This document shows, in pieces, positions 23,606 to 35,500 of a stretch of DNA of 64,000 nucleotides. Every line of letters begins with the position of its first letter. The stretch's first letter is position 1. Both the position numbers and the translations under genes were made by a program. The stretch spans positions 2,016,501 through 2,080,500 of the forward strand of contig NC_037642.1 in NCBI RefSeq assembly GCF_003254395.2, given 5' to 3'. Under the pieces are notes generated by a model. That model saw nothing but the letters and a program-made list of their open reading frames with translations, made no database searches and was not told the origin of the DNA. Origin of the DNA: Apis mellifera (lineage: Eukaryota > Arthropoda > Insecta > Hymenoptera > Apidae).

Positions 23606-23642
23606 TAACGTAACTACGTTTGATCTTTACGTAGTTACGTTA
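23606..23642. repeat. Perfect 14-bp inverted repeat (hairpin)
   Basis: TAACGTAACTACGT at 23606-23619 is the exact reverse complement of 23629-23642, with a 9-base loop. It lies in AT-rich DNA, inside an unsupported plus frame (23517-23711). It could be a transposon remnant, a transcribed hairpin or a protein-binding palindrome. Confidence 0.9.
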
Positions 23643-24040
23643 AGATGTTCAAAGTTTGGGATTGAAGAGTTAAACAAAAGTTTAAAATACGTTACAAATT
23701 ATAAACTTTAAATTGCATTGAAACAATTAATGAAATTAAATATATTAAATTATCTTAATAATAATGAAAAATCAAATTAAAAATAATATTTTCTCTAATT
23801 TTTAATAATTATTTAACGATTTCTAATATCCTATCCAATGTGTAATAATTATCTCTTAAAATTTCTCGAATAAAAGTGTATAAACATTGAATTTGATTTA
23901 TTCCTTCTCTTTTTCTGATTATTGATCTGTATCACACAGCCGGTGTTGTCAATTACAATATAATATAATCAATATTATTACTATCGTTGTTGTTGTGTGG
24001 TTGTTATTAGTAAATACAAGGGGTCCAAGTAGCCACAAAA
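23643..24040. other. AT-rich stretch
   Basis: AT-rich with a (GTT)n-like segment near 23987-24008. A pyrimidine-rich acceptor-like sequence ends in CACAG at about 23939. Confidence 0.5.
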
Positions 24041-24289
24041 ATGCTCGAATGCTGGGATTGGACCATTTTGCGAATTGAATGGATCATTTTAATCGAGAAT
24101 GGGCAAACAGTTAGCAAATACATATTCAGAAATCATTTGTGCTTGTTAATTATAACATACACGTTCATTAAGTATTCAAGTGATAACGATGTATCGATTT
24201 TTAATACAGATAATAGAAGCATTGTCGATCAAGGTAAAATAGGCACTGTTATTATTATCAGTACCAATTATAACAGACACAAGAAATAA
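24041..24289 (+). CDS. Possible small protein, 82 residues
   Basis: An ATG-started frame of 82 codons beginning MLECWDWTILRIEWIILIEN, with a hydrophobic stretch (LCLLIITYTF) in the middle and a polar, Asp/Asn-rich second half ending NYNRHKK. The stop codon overlaps AATAAA, a canonical polyadenylation signal. A pyrimidine-rich acceptor-like site ends about 100 bases upstream. Composition is less biased than in neighbouring AT-rich chance frames, with two Trp near the start. No family is recognised, and an 82-codon ORF can occur by chance in 64 kb. Confidence 0.15.
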   Translation: MLECWDWTILRIEWIILIENGQTVSKYIFRNHLCLLIITYTFIKYSSDNDVSIFNTDNRSIVDQGKIGTVIIISTNYNRHKK

Positions 24290-25590
24290 ATGTGTACTCG
24301 TGTAACCGCATCGAGATTATTCAAACACTTCTGATGCGTTTGGCGGAATTATAATTGATAGAAATGAAATAATTATTACTATCATTATTACTAGTATTGT
24401 ACTATCGTTAGTCGAGAAATATAAGGAAATTAATATATGAAAACGAATGTGAAGAATGTTTAAATTGTAAAAAAGAAAAAATATATACATATATATATTT
24501 AAATTCAAGAATAATAAATAAAAATGATATTTTTTTTATAATTGACACTTTATAAGATACATTAAATTGTATATTTTGAAATTTTTAAGAAAATAACATA
24601 TTTCAATGTTATTATCTGCCAATTTATTTGAATATTATTTTTAATTAAATAAAATTTAAAAATGAGAAAATAATGATCCTTTTATGATTTTAATGAATCT
24701 ATTTCTTAATGAAAATATAATATTTGTTGAAATTTGTGTAAATATTTGTTGAATTAATTCGATTAATCAAAGAAAAATTAAATCTATTGATAATTAATTT
24801 CATTTTAATAAATTAATGATTATTCTAAATAAAATAAATAATTATTATTGTATAATTATTTACTAGTATTAAATTAATGATATTATTGAATATATAAAAA
24901 ATATACATCTATTCAAAATAAGTTTTAATATTCGAATTCACAAAAAAATCATTCGTATGTGTGTATATTAATTAATAAAAAAAAAAAAAAAAAAAAAATG
25001 GTATTCTCATTTCTCTCGGTAAATTAAAAAATTCGATATCGCCAAAATGAGTATTAAAATTCTTTCTCTTCTTATTCTTTAAATCAAATTAAATTTCATA
25101 GATGTAATATAAATCGATCATTCAACACGTTTATTAATACTTCCGATTTTTATGGGACACATACGTCTCTGTGAATATTTATGATTCTCAATCTAACTCG
25201 TACGTATATACTATTTTGTACTTCTACAATCTATTATTATGCATATATTACTGTCATTGATTGGCAATGATAACATTCATCATTTCCGCTAATAATATAA
25301 TCATAGATTTTTATCTAGACAAACGTGATGTGATTTCAGATTAATAGCATAATTGAAAGATTTTTTATTTTAATCTTTCAGTTTCTAATATAATATATTA
25401 TTAATTTATTATACAAAATATCTCTGTATTCTTCGAATTATATAAACATCTCGTTCAAAAAAAAAAATTATTGAGATACACATCCCAATTTTTAAATTTT
25501 TAATCGACAAATTTGATATACATCTCAATATTCTCAATTTCTAAAATAAAATTAAATGATAAGGAAATAAAGATGAAACGGAAAAAAGTT
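24290..25590. other. AT-rich stretch
   Basis: Very AT-rich with a 22-base poly-A run at 24977-24998 and ATT-rich near-repeats near 24370-24400. Nothing coding seen. Confidence 0.6.
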
Positions 25591-25995
25591 GAAAGAGTTA
25601 AGAGTCAATAGTGTATCGATTTCTGACGCAATGAATCTTAGAAAAAGAGAAAGAAAAAGAAAGAAAGAAAGAAATAAGACAAGCGGAAGAGTTGCGTGCA
25701 CGTACGAAAGTATGGGATCGAGAAGTGTACGCCTTCACCCGCTTTACTTTCACCACGCACGGGAAGGAGAGAAGAAAAAAAAAAGAGCATACCGCGGAGG
25801 AAGTCGGTTCCCACGGCGTCTCCGAGCTGGCGCGTACGCGCCTTCAAGAACCGGAAGTCGCGACCGCGACCGCGACCTCGGTACCCTCCTCGAGCGTCGT
25901 CCCTACTCTTGTTAGCTCGACGTCCAGTCCAGACCCTCGGTGATAATAGTCGTTACAGAAGTCACCGGTTTCCCTGTGCCATTAAACCGAAACAT
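25590..25995. promoter_or_regulatory. Small GC-rich island
   Basis: A purine-rich start (25640-25690), then CpG-rich unique sequence with three overlapping plus frames (25589-25915, 25692-25943, 25696-26001). No frame stands out. Possible regulatory DNA. Confidence 0.25.
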
Positions 25996-27650
25996 TTATA
26001 GAAACAGTTTTTTTTTCTTTTTTTTTTTTCAAAGACGAGTTGAAATTTTCAAAAAATCCTCGTTTTCTTCTCGAAATACTCATTTTATCGAGAATTTAAA
26101 ATGAACTTTTTGAATTGAAATTTTGATACAATAATTGATCAATAGTAATAATAATGATTCTTTTGGTTTGTGTAAGATTAAATATATTTTTCTTTTATTT
26201 TTTAAATGGAATCGTATCGTGTTAAAGTTTAAACACGTAGTTAGTTGATTTATTTTTAATTTAGTTAAATTGATATTATGGGAATATTTTTGGAAATTAT
26301 TTGCACAAGTTCTATATTCTTTGATCGATTGTAAAAATCCAAATTCTAAAAATCGAGATCTCGAATCTTTTTGAATTTTGACGAGTCTTCAGTTTTCTAG
26401 TGAACTATCTTTAATTTTTTTTATAATTATAAAAGTGAATATATTTGAAGAAAAAGTCAGATTTTAATGTAGATCATTTATATGGTACATTTTAATAATA
26501 TTATCCCATACTTTTCAATAGGAATTAAAAAAAGTTAACTAAAAATTGATAAAGTTTATTTGATTTAAAGATTAGTTAATTTTTACTAAGTTTCTTTCTT
26601 TAATAACGAAGAACATGTTGAATAAATTTTAAATTACGAAGGAAATTAATTTCACGCTTTATTACTTTAAATTTTCACAGGTCGAGCCAAATCGAGATTA
26701 TAAAGTCTATAGACAGAATGTGTAATTACGTTTATCTTAGGTATAGAAGCCATCAACATGCAAGAGTTTATACTATACTAAAGGTTATCATTAAGAGGTT
26801 AACAACGATGTTGAATTAACCTGGATAAGTTTATAAAAAAATTTGATATATATCTTACATAGAATGTGGTATAGAATTGCCATGTGTAATGAACATTATT
26901 ATTTATTTACAGTATGCTATATACCAATCAATTAATTAATGTTAATGCATTCCTAATTGAATTCAAGATTATCAGTTTGTCAGATAAAGTTCAGCAATTA
27001 AAGTTTTTTCGTTTATTTCATGTATAATATAAAAAAAGGAAAAATAATTCAACAATTCAACATATTATATAAATGTATAATAACAAAAAAAAACAAGTAA
27101 ATAAAATACATGATTATTTACATTTCTTCTTTATTTAAAGTATATCCATTAGAAAAAAAAAACTATCAATCTATCTAATCATATAAATTGAATTAACTAT
27201 TTCATTCTAAATGCAACAATACAAAAATAATTATTCCTGATTAAAATTATATTGTTATAGAACATAATGTATTCATTTTTTCTTCTATACGTAATGTTTG
27301 ATTTTAATCTATTAATACAAATATTTATGCAAAAAAATTGCTTTGAGAAATCACTATTTTTCAACTTCTTTTTCAATCAAACACCCGATCAAATAACTCC
27401 ATTTAATTTCCACTTTCTCTAGCAATTTCAAGAATATCTACAATGCAATATAAACTTTTACCAATTACAATACTTCCAACCTCTCATAATAATCGATATT
27501 ATAAATGATATAATTAATAAGATGGTATTTTTCAATATTCTTTAAGCGATAATTTTATTCCTCTCGATATATAATCATCCCCTGCTTCAAATTTCTGTTT
27601 AAATAGATATTAAACCGTGCTTACATATTAAACTCTTTAAACTTGTTTAA
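25996..27650. other. AT-rich stretch
   Basis: AT-rich throughout. A slightly more complex segment at 26680-26830 has no recognisable gene. Confidence 0.6.
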
Positions 27651-28590
27651 AGACAGAGGGAGACACGAATAACCCCCCCAAAGAGTTAATCGAATCGATC
27701 CACGCCGAGGATTATTCCATTCCCGATCGTCGTATAATTCTCGATACCGCGTCGAGATAAAAAATGATACGTCGACCGGTCGGCTCGATGACTCGGAAGC
27801 GGTTGCCGGGGGTGAGAAGAGGGGGCGAGGCATTGCCAACGTCGAAACGTCAAGAGTCACGAGCGCGACTTAACCCCTCGCGCCCCCTTCCATCCCCCAT
27901 CCTTTTTGCTTTGACAGCACTTGCTCGTTTTCTCTCCCTCCTTCTTCTCGCCAGGCACCTCCATTCCGCCTGGCGACTTCCACCTCCAGAGCGTCACCTC
28001 CATCGAGGCTACGACGACGGCCACCTCCTCCTAGACCGGCGCACCACCACCACCGCCTCTTCCACAGGCTGCACCTCACACCACCCACACCGTAAAATTA
28101 TAATCTGTCATATTCATCAGTACACTGTCCTCTCCATCCCTCCATCCCTCCCTTTCCCTCCCCTCCGTTTTTTCTCCCTTTCTCCCCGATTTTTCGTTCC
28201 CAAAGGCTTGGTTACCAATTCTCCTCTCTCTCTCTCTCTCTTCTTTTCTTCCTTCCTTCCGCGTGTCCTACGTGTTCACCCTTCGATTCCTTTTATCTAT
28301 TCCTCTCCCTGTATTCGCCTCTGTATTCTCATTTCGCTTTTTCGAACCAACATGGGGGGGTTTGCGCTCGTTCGTTTTGCAGATGCCTCTTTTTCTGGCG
28401 TTGTCCTTTATTGCACACTTTGTTTGCTCCTCTTTCTATGCTAGTCCATTGCCCGCCGCTTTTCTCCATACTTTCGCCGCGGATGTGGTATCGGTTTTGC
28501 TAATATCCGCGCTTATTTCGGCCTTAGGCCGCGTTCACGCGAAAATATCCGATTTGTCCAGGGTGCTATGGATGGTTTATTAACGCGAGA
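27650..28590. promoter_or_regulatory. GC-rich island, pyrimidine-rich on the plus strand
   Basis: CpG-rich at 27700-28070 and pyrimidine-rich at 27880-28330. The 226-codon plus frame (27764-28444) is Ser/Leu/Pro/Arg-biased and crosses (CT)n, so it is not credible as a protein. A CTCF-like core lies on the minus strand at 27880-27888 (AGGGGGCGC). Possible promoter or regulatory DNA. Confidence 0.3.
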
Positions 28591-29222
28591 GAATGTGAGG
28601 ATTATCTTTGTTTCAGTTTGTTTTTTTTTTTTTTATTAAATATTATGTTATCTAAGTTTTTAATAGAATTAATATTTTCATATTTATTTGTCACTTTTGA
28701 TAATGAAACTGATATCTATCTACGAGATAATATAAAAAGCATTCTTTAAATGGAAATTATATATTAATACATGAATGTAAGAGTAGATAGTAGATTAAAA
28801 GTGGATATATTAAAAGTTATAATTTTTTCCTTTTTATTTGAATTTATATAAAGTAGAGAACTCAAAGATAATAAAGTTATTAAATAAAATTTGTAATATA
28901 CTGTATCTCTGGTAAAATTTTCAATTAATTTGACTATATAAACACCAACTATTTTATATTCTGTAACATTCTTGTTTTTGCAATTTATTATAAACTTAAT
29001 TAATTTACTTTATAATTCTTTTTAAAATTTGCGAGAATAATGTTTTCAAAAATGATAAATGTAATTATATTAGTATTATTGGCAATAATTACGATAATTT
29101 TAAATAATTGTACGAGTAAAAATGTGTCTTCTCTTATATTCAAATAATAACGTTATAAAAGTTTCACTTGTAAGTAAAATAAATTTCTTTTTTCTGCCAC
29201 GTGTCGTCTGTTGTTTTGCAAG
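28591..29222. other. AT-rich stretch
   Basis: AT-rich with a poly-T run near 28620-28634. An E-box (CACGTG) lies at about 29198-29203, just before the candidate exon. Confidence 0.5.
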
Positions 29223-29319
29223 TGAGTTGGGAAAACACGAAAGTCATATTAGATCTCTTGATCTCTTCCGAACTCTGTTTTTCCGATAACTACACGTTGA
29301 AGGGGATAAAACTGCCAAA
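29223..29319 (+). CDS. Candidate exon of unknown gene
   Basis: After a T-rich acceptor (TGTTTTGCAAG) the plus strand stays open for 32 codons and meets a donor, GTAAGA, starting at 29320. The reading includes SWENTKVILDLLISSEL and CFSDNYTLKGIKLPK, a reasonable mixed composition. The other two plus frames are closed by stops. No family is recognised. The segment is short, so chance is a serious alternative. Confidence 0.15.
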
Positions 29320-29925
29320 GTAAGATAAAAATAAGATCGAAGATGTTAAGAAATTAACACGAATGTTATTCATTTCTAATTAAATATTATAATCAAACTT
29401 TATCAATCGAATTTAACTATTTGAAATACATTATTTCAAAAGTAACACAATAATTTGATATAAAATTATTTAAGAAATTATTTCAGGAAATATTTATCCA
29501 TTTAATATTTAACATTTATTCAAATGTTAAATGGCAAATAAAAATTTTAAAAATTAATATTCACATAATGAAATAATCAATATCAATATTATTAAAAAAT
29601 ACTATTTACTTTTTACAAAGATAAAATATTTATTTTTCATTTAATTGAAACACGATACAATCTTCAAACATGATTAACGTTCCATTTTTCTTATTCCTTA
29701 AACATTGAAAACATATCTTTTTACACATACACACATATATATATATATAATTTTAATACATCATATCATTATAATTTTAAAATTCTAAATTGCCTATTTA
29801 TAAAATACTTTGAATTGAAATATCTAATTGCTATTTTAAAAAAAAAAAACTTCTTTTCAGTACAAGAGAATATCTATTTTCTATTTTCTAAAAACTTGTT
29901 TTCCTCTCGTTTTCAAACGAGGCCA
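29320..29925. other. AT-rich stretch
   Basis: AT-rich with a TA run near 29737-29748. No gene seen. Confidence 0.6.
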
Positions 29926-30545
29926 TAAGTGTCCACCAGAAAATGCTTAATCACTCGAAGAGAAACCGGCGGATATCCCGCTTTACTGCAAACCAAATCG
30001 GCCAACTTCTTTTCCACCAGCGTGCACGGGGCTTTATTTTCTTTGCTCCTCCCCGTCCGACACTCACCCCTTCTTTATTACTCGTTCGTTCATTTCTCTC
30101 TCCCTCCTCCACACCGGTCTCTTCTTGTCTGCTTCGACTCTTCGCCGATCGCACCACCCCCCCTCGTTCTACTTCCCCCCTCCCCCTCGATTGCGCCCCT
30201 CTACCCCTGTCCCATAGATAGAGGGCAAGCTCGTTGAACTGGCTGACTGGAGCAGGTAGAAACGAAGGTAAGGTGCCTTCATTTATATTATAATCCCCTC
30301 TTTCCCTGTCTCGTTCTTATGCATCGAATCCAAGCGACGTGGCCTGCCGCTCACAGATCCTCTCTCGCATCTTTCCCGTAGCCGCAACTCTCCTCTCTTT
30401 GACGTTCCATTTCTGACGTTTATTGGTCCTGCTTTTGTTTTCCCCCGCTCGTATATCCCCCCTCTCCGCCGATTCTTTTTTCCTCTTCCCACCAACTGCT
30501 CAACTTCCGCCTATACTCTCCCCCTTAATAAGATAGTACAAAGCT
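29925..30545. promoter_or_regulatory. Pyrimidine-rich GC island
   Basis: CT-rich on the plus strand. Overlapping Pro/Ser/Leu-rich frames (29929-30237, 29943-30221 plus; 30283-30495 minus) reflect composition. Possible promoter or untranslated exon. Confidence 0.25.
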
Positions 30546-31140
30546 ATCCCAAAGCTATTCTTTCGCGTACTTTTTTTCTTTCGTCACAGCATTGGAATTG
30601 CAAGTTGTTTTGCCATTAATTGGGCAACGATGGATGGTGTGATGGATGATTGAAATTGTCGAGCATGATGATTAATGATCTGGATGAAAATATAGATATT
30701 TTGGATAGTTTCAAAAATTTGATTTTATGAGAAAGCGTTTCAGATAATATGTTTGGGTAATTTTATTCTATAATTATAGAATAGTTTTAGTTTTTGAATA
30801 ATTAAACATTAATTTATTCTTTAAAAAAGTTGAATGGTTTAATTAAGACCAATCGAAAATATTATTGCTTGTACCACACATAAAATTTAAAGAGTTTACT
30901 TTAATCAAGAAATTATATTGCACTTTATAATTTTCATTTTGAGAATAATGTCCTGTTTATTGTCCCTAATTATCGTTCCATTTTCATATTCTCGATATTA
31001 CGCTTTGTACATCCAAAATGAAAATTTATTCATAAGAAGAGTTTTGCAAAATGTATCGTATTCACCCCAACACGCTTATTGTGCTTATTCGTCCAAATTC
31101 TTGTCTTTTCCACGCATAACCCGTCTCGATTAACATATCC
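30546..31140. other. AT-rich stretch
   Basis: AT-rich. The plus frame 30918-31133 is unsupported. Nothing recognised. Confidence 0.5.
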
Positions 31141-32165
31141 TATTCGTACAAATACTTCTTTCGACGCGTTTCAAATTTTTCCCGCGCAAATTGAAAAACC
31201 CGATATTTCCACTTCACGGCGATCGACCAACGTTTCAAACCACCCATTACCTCTTCCACCTTCCTCCCCTCCCCCACCAAGCAATTCTTTCATCAAATAA
31301 TCTCTTCCATGCGCGGGAATCCCTCGAATAATTATAATTCGCTGCGGAAATCCGCATCGGTCCAGACGCAAACAGTTTCGAACGCAAGTTTCCGCGATTT
31401 TTCGCTCCTCTTCTCCCCGAACCTCCCCCCTCGCAGATCGCCATAACGCCGCAACGTCATCACGATATGTACGCGGTAAACACTGACAATCGCAGACATC
31501 GGGGGCGAGAGAGGGACGGGACGAAGAGGGTTGTCGCGAGGGGTAAACGCGTGTGAGAGATAGGAGGGGGGAGGATGCGCCGCGGAGGGATGGCCGGAAA
31601 GAGGGTGAATGGAGAGAATGGAAACGATAGAGAGAGAGAGAGGGGGGGTGATTGGAAAGAGAGAAGGGGTTGCGAGGTGCACGCGATAGAACGCGTAAAT
31701 GGAAGCCAGTGGTGGAAAGCAGGTATTCTCGTTGACGAACCAATTCATTATTATCCGGGATAAATAATGCGCTGTGTGCCTTGCGGTAACGGGAATTGTT
31801 CAATTTCCACATCGATGTGGTGCTCGCATAAACTGTGCACGGACATCGTTGCTCCGCTATCGTCCCTCCGATATCGGGCGCGGCCCAACCTTTAAATAGA
31901 TCCCGCCGCGTAATTATTGCCGCGCCGCGCACTTCCAAAAATGTAAAACGCTGCCTGATACATGGGTCGAGGGAAGGGAGGCGAGTGGATCGAGTGACGA
32001 GCATTGTCGATGAAAACGAGATTAATTAGGGACGAGCCGCATTTTCTAGCAACCGGATCTAATTTCTGGATCAGGACATTTTTGTTTCGATCTCTTCTGT
32101 CTGAAGATTTGGAAGAGGAAAGATTGGGGAAGGAATGTTGGAAGGAATGGTCGAGAGGGAATAAT
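31140..32165. promoter_or_regulatory. GC-rich island with the longest open frame in the window
   Basis: A CpG-rich domain, pyrimidine-rich at 31250-31430, purine-rich at 31490-31690, and unique CpG-rich sequence at 31770-32030. A 277-codon minus frame (31171-32004) spans it. Its middle third reads through CT repeats as Ser/Leu/Pro low complexity and a competing minus frame (31332-31748) overlaps, so I treat it as a composition artefact, though coding at its ends is not excluded. The unique part resembles insect enhancer or promoter DNA. Confidence 0.3.
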
Positions 32166-32785
32166 TGAAATGTTTGTCTTATGGTAGATGTATTTTTGGA
32201 TACACATGAAGAATTGAACTTTTTAATTTTAGGCCAATATATCCTTTTTAATTCATTCGTTATTATTTACAGATTATCTGATTCTTCAAATATTTTTTTT
32301 GACATCGCTTTTTATCTTAAAATAAAATACCTGTAAAATATAGAAATAAAATCATTTGGAATCAGGAAATATATTTATAAAAATAAAATGAAAAATTTAT
32401 AACTCGTTATTAATATACAAGTTTCGACTTGTCCTATTTAAACGGGGAGAAGTGAAAAAAAGGAAAAAAAGAAAATCGAGCCACGTTAATGATAATACGG
32501 TTAGAATCGATCGAAACACAATACGAGAACGACTAATTGCCCGCAGACCCGTTCTTTTTTATTTTAATTCAACCTATTACGCGCACCAAGTTAAAAGAAT
32601 CACCTCGTTAATTATAACTCGTTACGGTAACCGACTTTGTTGCTCGAGCTCCGCGCGTTTATCCCAGCGGCGTACTGTCGCATTAATTCTTCAAAAATAA
32701 TCCACGTTTTTGACATGAGACCAATTATGTGCACAACCGGGTCCGCGTAATTGGCGAAATCTCGCATTATCGGAAAAATGGAAGC
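32166..32785. other. AT-rich then mixed sequence
   Basis: AT-rich to 32450, then mixed sequence with an unsupported plus frame (32452-32700). No gene called. Confidence 0.5.
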
Positions 32786-32829
32786 ATGTACACCTACACG
32801 CATAGAACTGTGGAACTGTAGGTGTACAT
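32786..32829. repeat. Perfect 13-bp inverted repeat (hairpin)
   Basis: ATGTACACCTACA at 32786-32798 is exactly complementary to TGTAGGTGTACAT at 32817-32829, with an 18-base loop. The loop and right arm also contain the 8-base direct near-repeat GAACTGTG / GAACTGTA. The stem is shorter than a usual microRNA precursor. Confidence 0.9.
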
Positions 32830-33324
32830 ATGTTTTGTGTACATTACGTTCCATGTTGTATATCTCGTTTAACAGGACTCGCTTTCGATTCCATTTCAAA
32901 GTTTTGCTAGCTCTCTGTAAATCTGTAAAGGATCAAACGAAAAATTCGTATTATATGGAGTTTTTAATGAAAAATCGGAATTTTTCGGGGAGGACGTAAT
33001 TAGAGACCTTGAAAATTGCAAATATTTGTTTTTCAAGATTCACTTTTTGTAACTGTTTGGTTCCTTTTTAAATAGATTTATTAATTGTTCGTAAAAGAAA
33101 TGCCAATTTTTATCTTTTTAGGAAAGAAAAAAAATATTCTTTCATAAAACGATATTATACAATTAAAGATTAGACGTAAGAAAAGTATGTGATTGCCAAA
33201 AAATGATGAATTTCTGAAAATATAGTAGAATTAAAAGATAAGTAAAATAAAAATATAAATTTGATCAAAAATTCGATTTTATATCGGAGAAAATATAAGA
33301 AAGTATAAAAATTTTTGTCCAAAT
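32830..33324. other. AT-rich stretch
   Basis: AT-rich. Plus frame 32751-32999 overlaps the hairpin and is unsupported. Confidence 0.5.
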
Positions 33325-33458
33325 TTTGTATCAGGGGAATATAATTGGACAGGAGATGGCACGTGAAAATTTTCCAGAAATTCCAATCGACTTTGTATCA
33401 GGAGAATATAATTGGACAAGAGGTTATTACACGAAATCCTTTTACTATTTCTGAAAAC
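33325..33458. repeat. Two-copy tandem repeat, 67-bp unit
   Basis: A 31-base segment at 33325-33355 recurs at 33392-33422 with only a few changes, and the flanking 3' sequences align loosely. This suggests an old tandem duplication with a 67-base period. Confidence 0.8.
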
Positions 33459-33835
33459 AAAAATTTTATTTATCTCTCTCCTATTCCTATACGTATACCT
33501 GTTGCATTTTATATTCTAATTTTTAATAAATTAAAATTATTTATTCCTCATTTCATTCATTTATATCGTACATTCGTATTAAAATATCAATAAATTCACA
33601 CCATAAAAAATAAAGAGAGAACATCGTCACTAATTTTACACAAACTAGAAGACTAAACATTCTTCCATCCTATTAAAAAAATAATCACAATCGATTTCAA
33701 TTTTCTCGTTCCACAATAATCACATCCACAACAATTCTACTTCTAATTAAAAAAAAAAAAAATCATTAGAATATTCTCGACCCCCTGAAAACGAAATATC
33801 ATCCTCCACATCCAAAAACCAAACGCATGGCAATA
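33459..33835. other. AT-rich stretch
   Basis: AT-rich sequence with a poly-A run near 33750-33762, immediately downstream (in minus-strand sense) of the candidate exon at 33836. It could be its 3' untranslated region if that exon is real. Confidence 0.4.
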
Positions 33836-34049
33836 TCATTGCCACACGTTCCAAGTGTTAACGATACGCGTGTCCACGCCAGGTAGACACAGAAGGGACA
33901 CCTCATTCGAAACGGCCCTCGTCCGTCTCTGTTCCTCGTCGATCTCACTGTACAACTGCCCTCCCAATGTCATTTTCTCGTGGTACACGTCCATGTCTCG
34001 CCGGGGGACGTCCGTTCGATCAACGATTCCGCCTATGTCCCTCGTGGTC
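33836..34049 (-). CDS. Candidate terminal exon of unknown gene, minus strand
   Basis: The minus strand enters through a T-rich acceptor (ATTCGTTTTGACAG) and stays open for 70 codons to TGA at 33836-33838. Third codon positions are strongly G/C (for example GAC GTG TAC CAC GAG) in an otherwise AT-rich neighbourhood. The reading is charged and mixed: TTRDIGGIVDRTDVPRRDMD, then VYHEKMTLGGQLYSEIDEEQ, then VDTRIVNTWNVWQ at the end. The frame actually remains open further upstream to an ATG at 34096, so a start there is possible, but the upstream codons lack the bias. The plus-strand frame over the same bases (33855-34067) is a weaker shadow. I do not recognise the family and see no transmembrane segment. 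Confidence 0.33.
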
Positions 34050-34345
34050 CTGTCAAAACGAATGTAATCCATAAACGGAAAAAATTTGCGACACATCCGC
34101 GCGGAACCGTCCGATTTCGATGGGGGCGGGCATGACCCAGGGGCGCTTCGATAAAAATCTGCCGCGGGATAAAAGGGAGCGCGATACTATCGCTTTCGTT
34201 CAATGTCGTTCACCGTATTTAATCAGTCGACGACGGGAATTTTTTTTTTTTTTCCTTTCTTTCGTCCCTCTTTTTTTTTCTCTCTCTTTTTTTTCTTTCT
34301 TTCTTTCGTTTCGAATCGAAACGCGCGCGTTTGAAGTTGAATAAT
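34050..34345. other. GC-rich tail then poly-T and CT-rich sequence
   Basis: CpG-rich to about 34210, then poly-T runs (34243-34254, 34272-34280) and CTTT repeats. The plus frame 34120-34344 crosses these and is not credible. Confidence 0.4.
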
Positions 34346-35500
34346 TAACCGGGTAATGGAGATGGTGATTTCAATTCTGGAGTTAGATGGATTTTTGTTT
34401 GAAACGGAGAGAGTCTTTTCTTTTTTTTACGCGTGCGAAGGGTGTTGGCGAGATAAGTTGATATTTTCAGTGAGAAAATTTAATTGTGTTGTAATTTATT
34501 TTATAAAAGTAAAAGTATAGATGTAGATATTAAAAGTAATAATATTTTGTAAATATTAGCTTTGAGTTTAAATTTATTGTAGTATTGTTTAAATTAGTTT
34601 TAAATTTTCTCAATATTTTTTTTTTTTAAAATTCGGAAAAATTTCGAGGCTAAAGGATTTTAACTAATTAAAATATTTTTTTCAACGAAAATTATTAATA
34701 TATATATGTATATAGATTTATTAATATTTTGTGTTATGTGTAAGTTTATAATTTTAGAGTAGATATTTAATGGCATTTTATTTTAATAAATAATATTGGT
34801 CTCGTTCACAAAAACTTTCAGTAAGTAACGAGTAACTAGTTGGAAAATTGACATTAATGTGTTAACGACAAAGTATTTTCTCATTATCGGAAAAGTATGA
34901 AACATTAAAATATAATGTTACATAATTATATTTAATACATATTACTGTCGACATATAAACATGTTTAGGAACAAATTTAATTGTATGCTGTTATCTTGAA
35001 TCTGACTGTACATGTCTTCAAATTTATAACACATTATGTTATAAAAGGTTATTTATGTTATTAGTTATAATTAAAACTCATGTCTTGCACTTCAATTAAA
35101 ATATCTGTGATTGATAAGTTATGATACTTATCTATTTGGAACTTTATTTACTCTTTCCTCACTTTACTAATATTACACTAATCATTATTAATATTATTTA
35201 ATTATTGTAAATAATATCATTTACAATATTTTAAACTATTTTTATAATTAATGAAATATATATACCAAAAATAATAATTATTAAATGTATATTATAAAAA
35301 TATATTAATATTCTGAAACTTAAAATATTTTTTTATTTTCATTTTTGTTTTATATTTTCTTATAAAAGCATTGATCTTTAATATATGTCAGTTTTAATAT
35401 ATCATATAATAAGATTGTTACAATTTTTCCAAAAATAATTAATCACGTAATTTTAAAATTCTATTAAAAATTTAAATTATAACTTCAAATATAGTGATTT
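34346..35500. other. AT-rich stretch
   Basis: Strongly AT-rich. No open frames or repeats of note. Confidence 0.6.

Noticed and set aside
27764..28444. 226-codon plus frame
   Set aside because: Crosses CT repeats, strongly Ser/Leu/Pro/Arg biased, no recognisable domain.
31171..32004. 277-codon minus-strand open frame, the longest in the window
   Set aside because: The middle reads CT repeats as Ser/Leu/Pro low complexity, a second minus frame overlaps it, and stop codons are naturally rare in this pyrimidine-rich strand. No domain or splice support.
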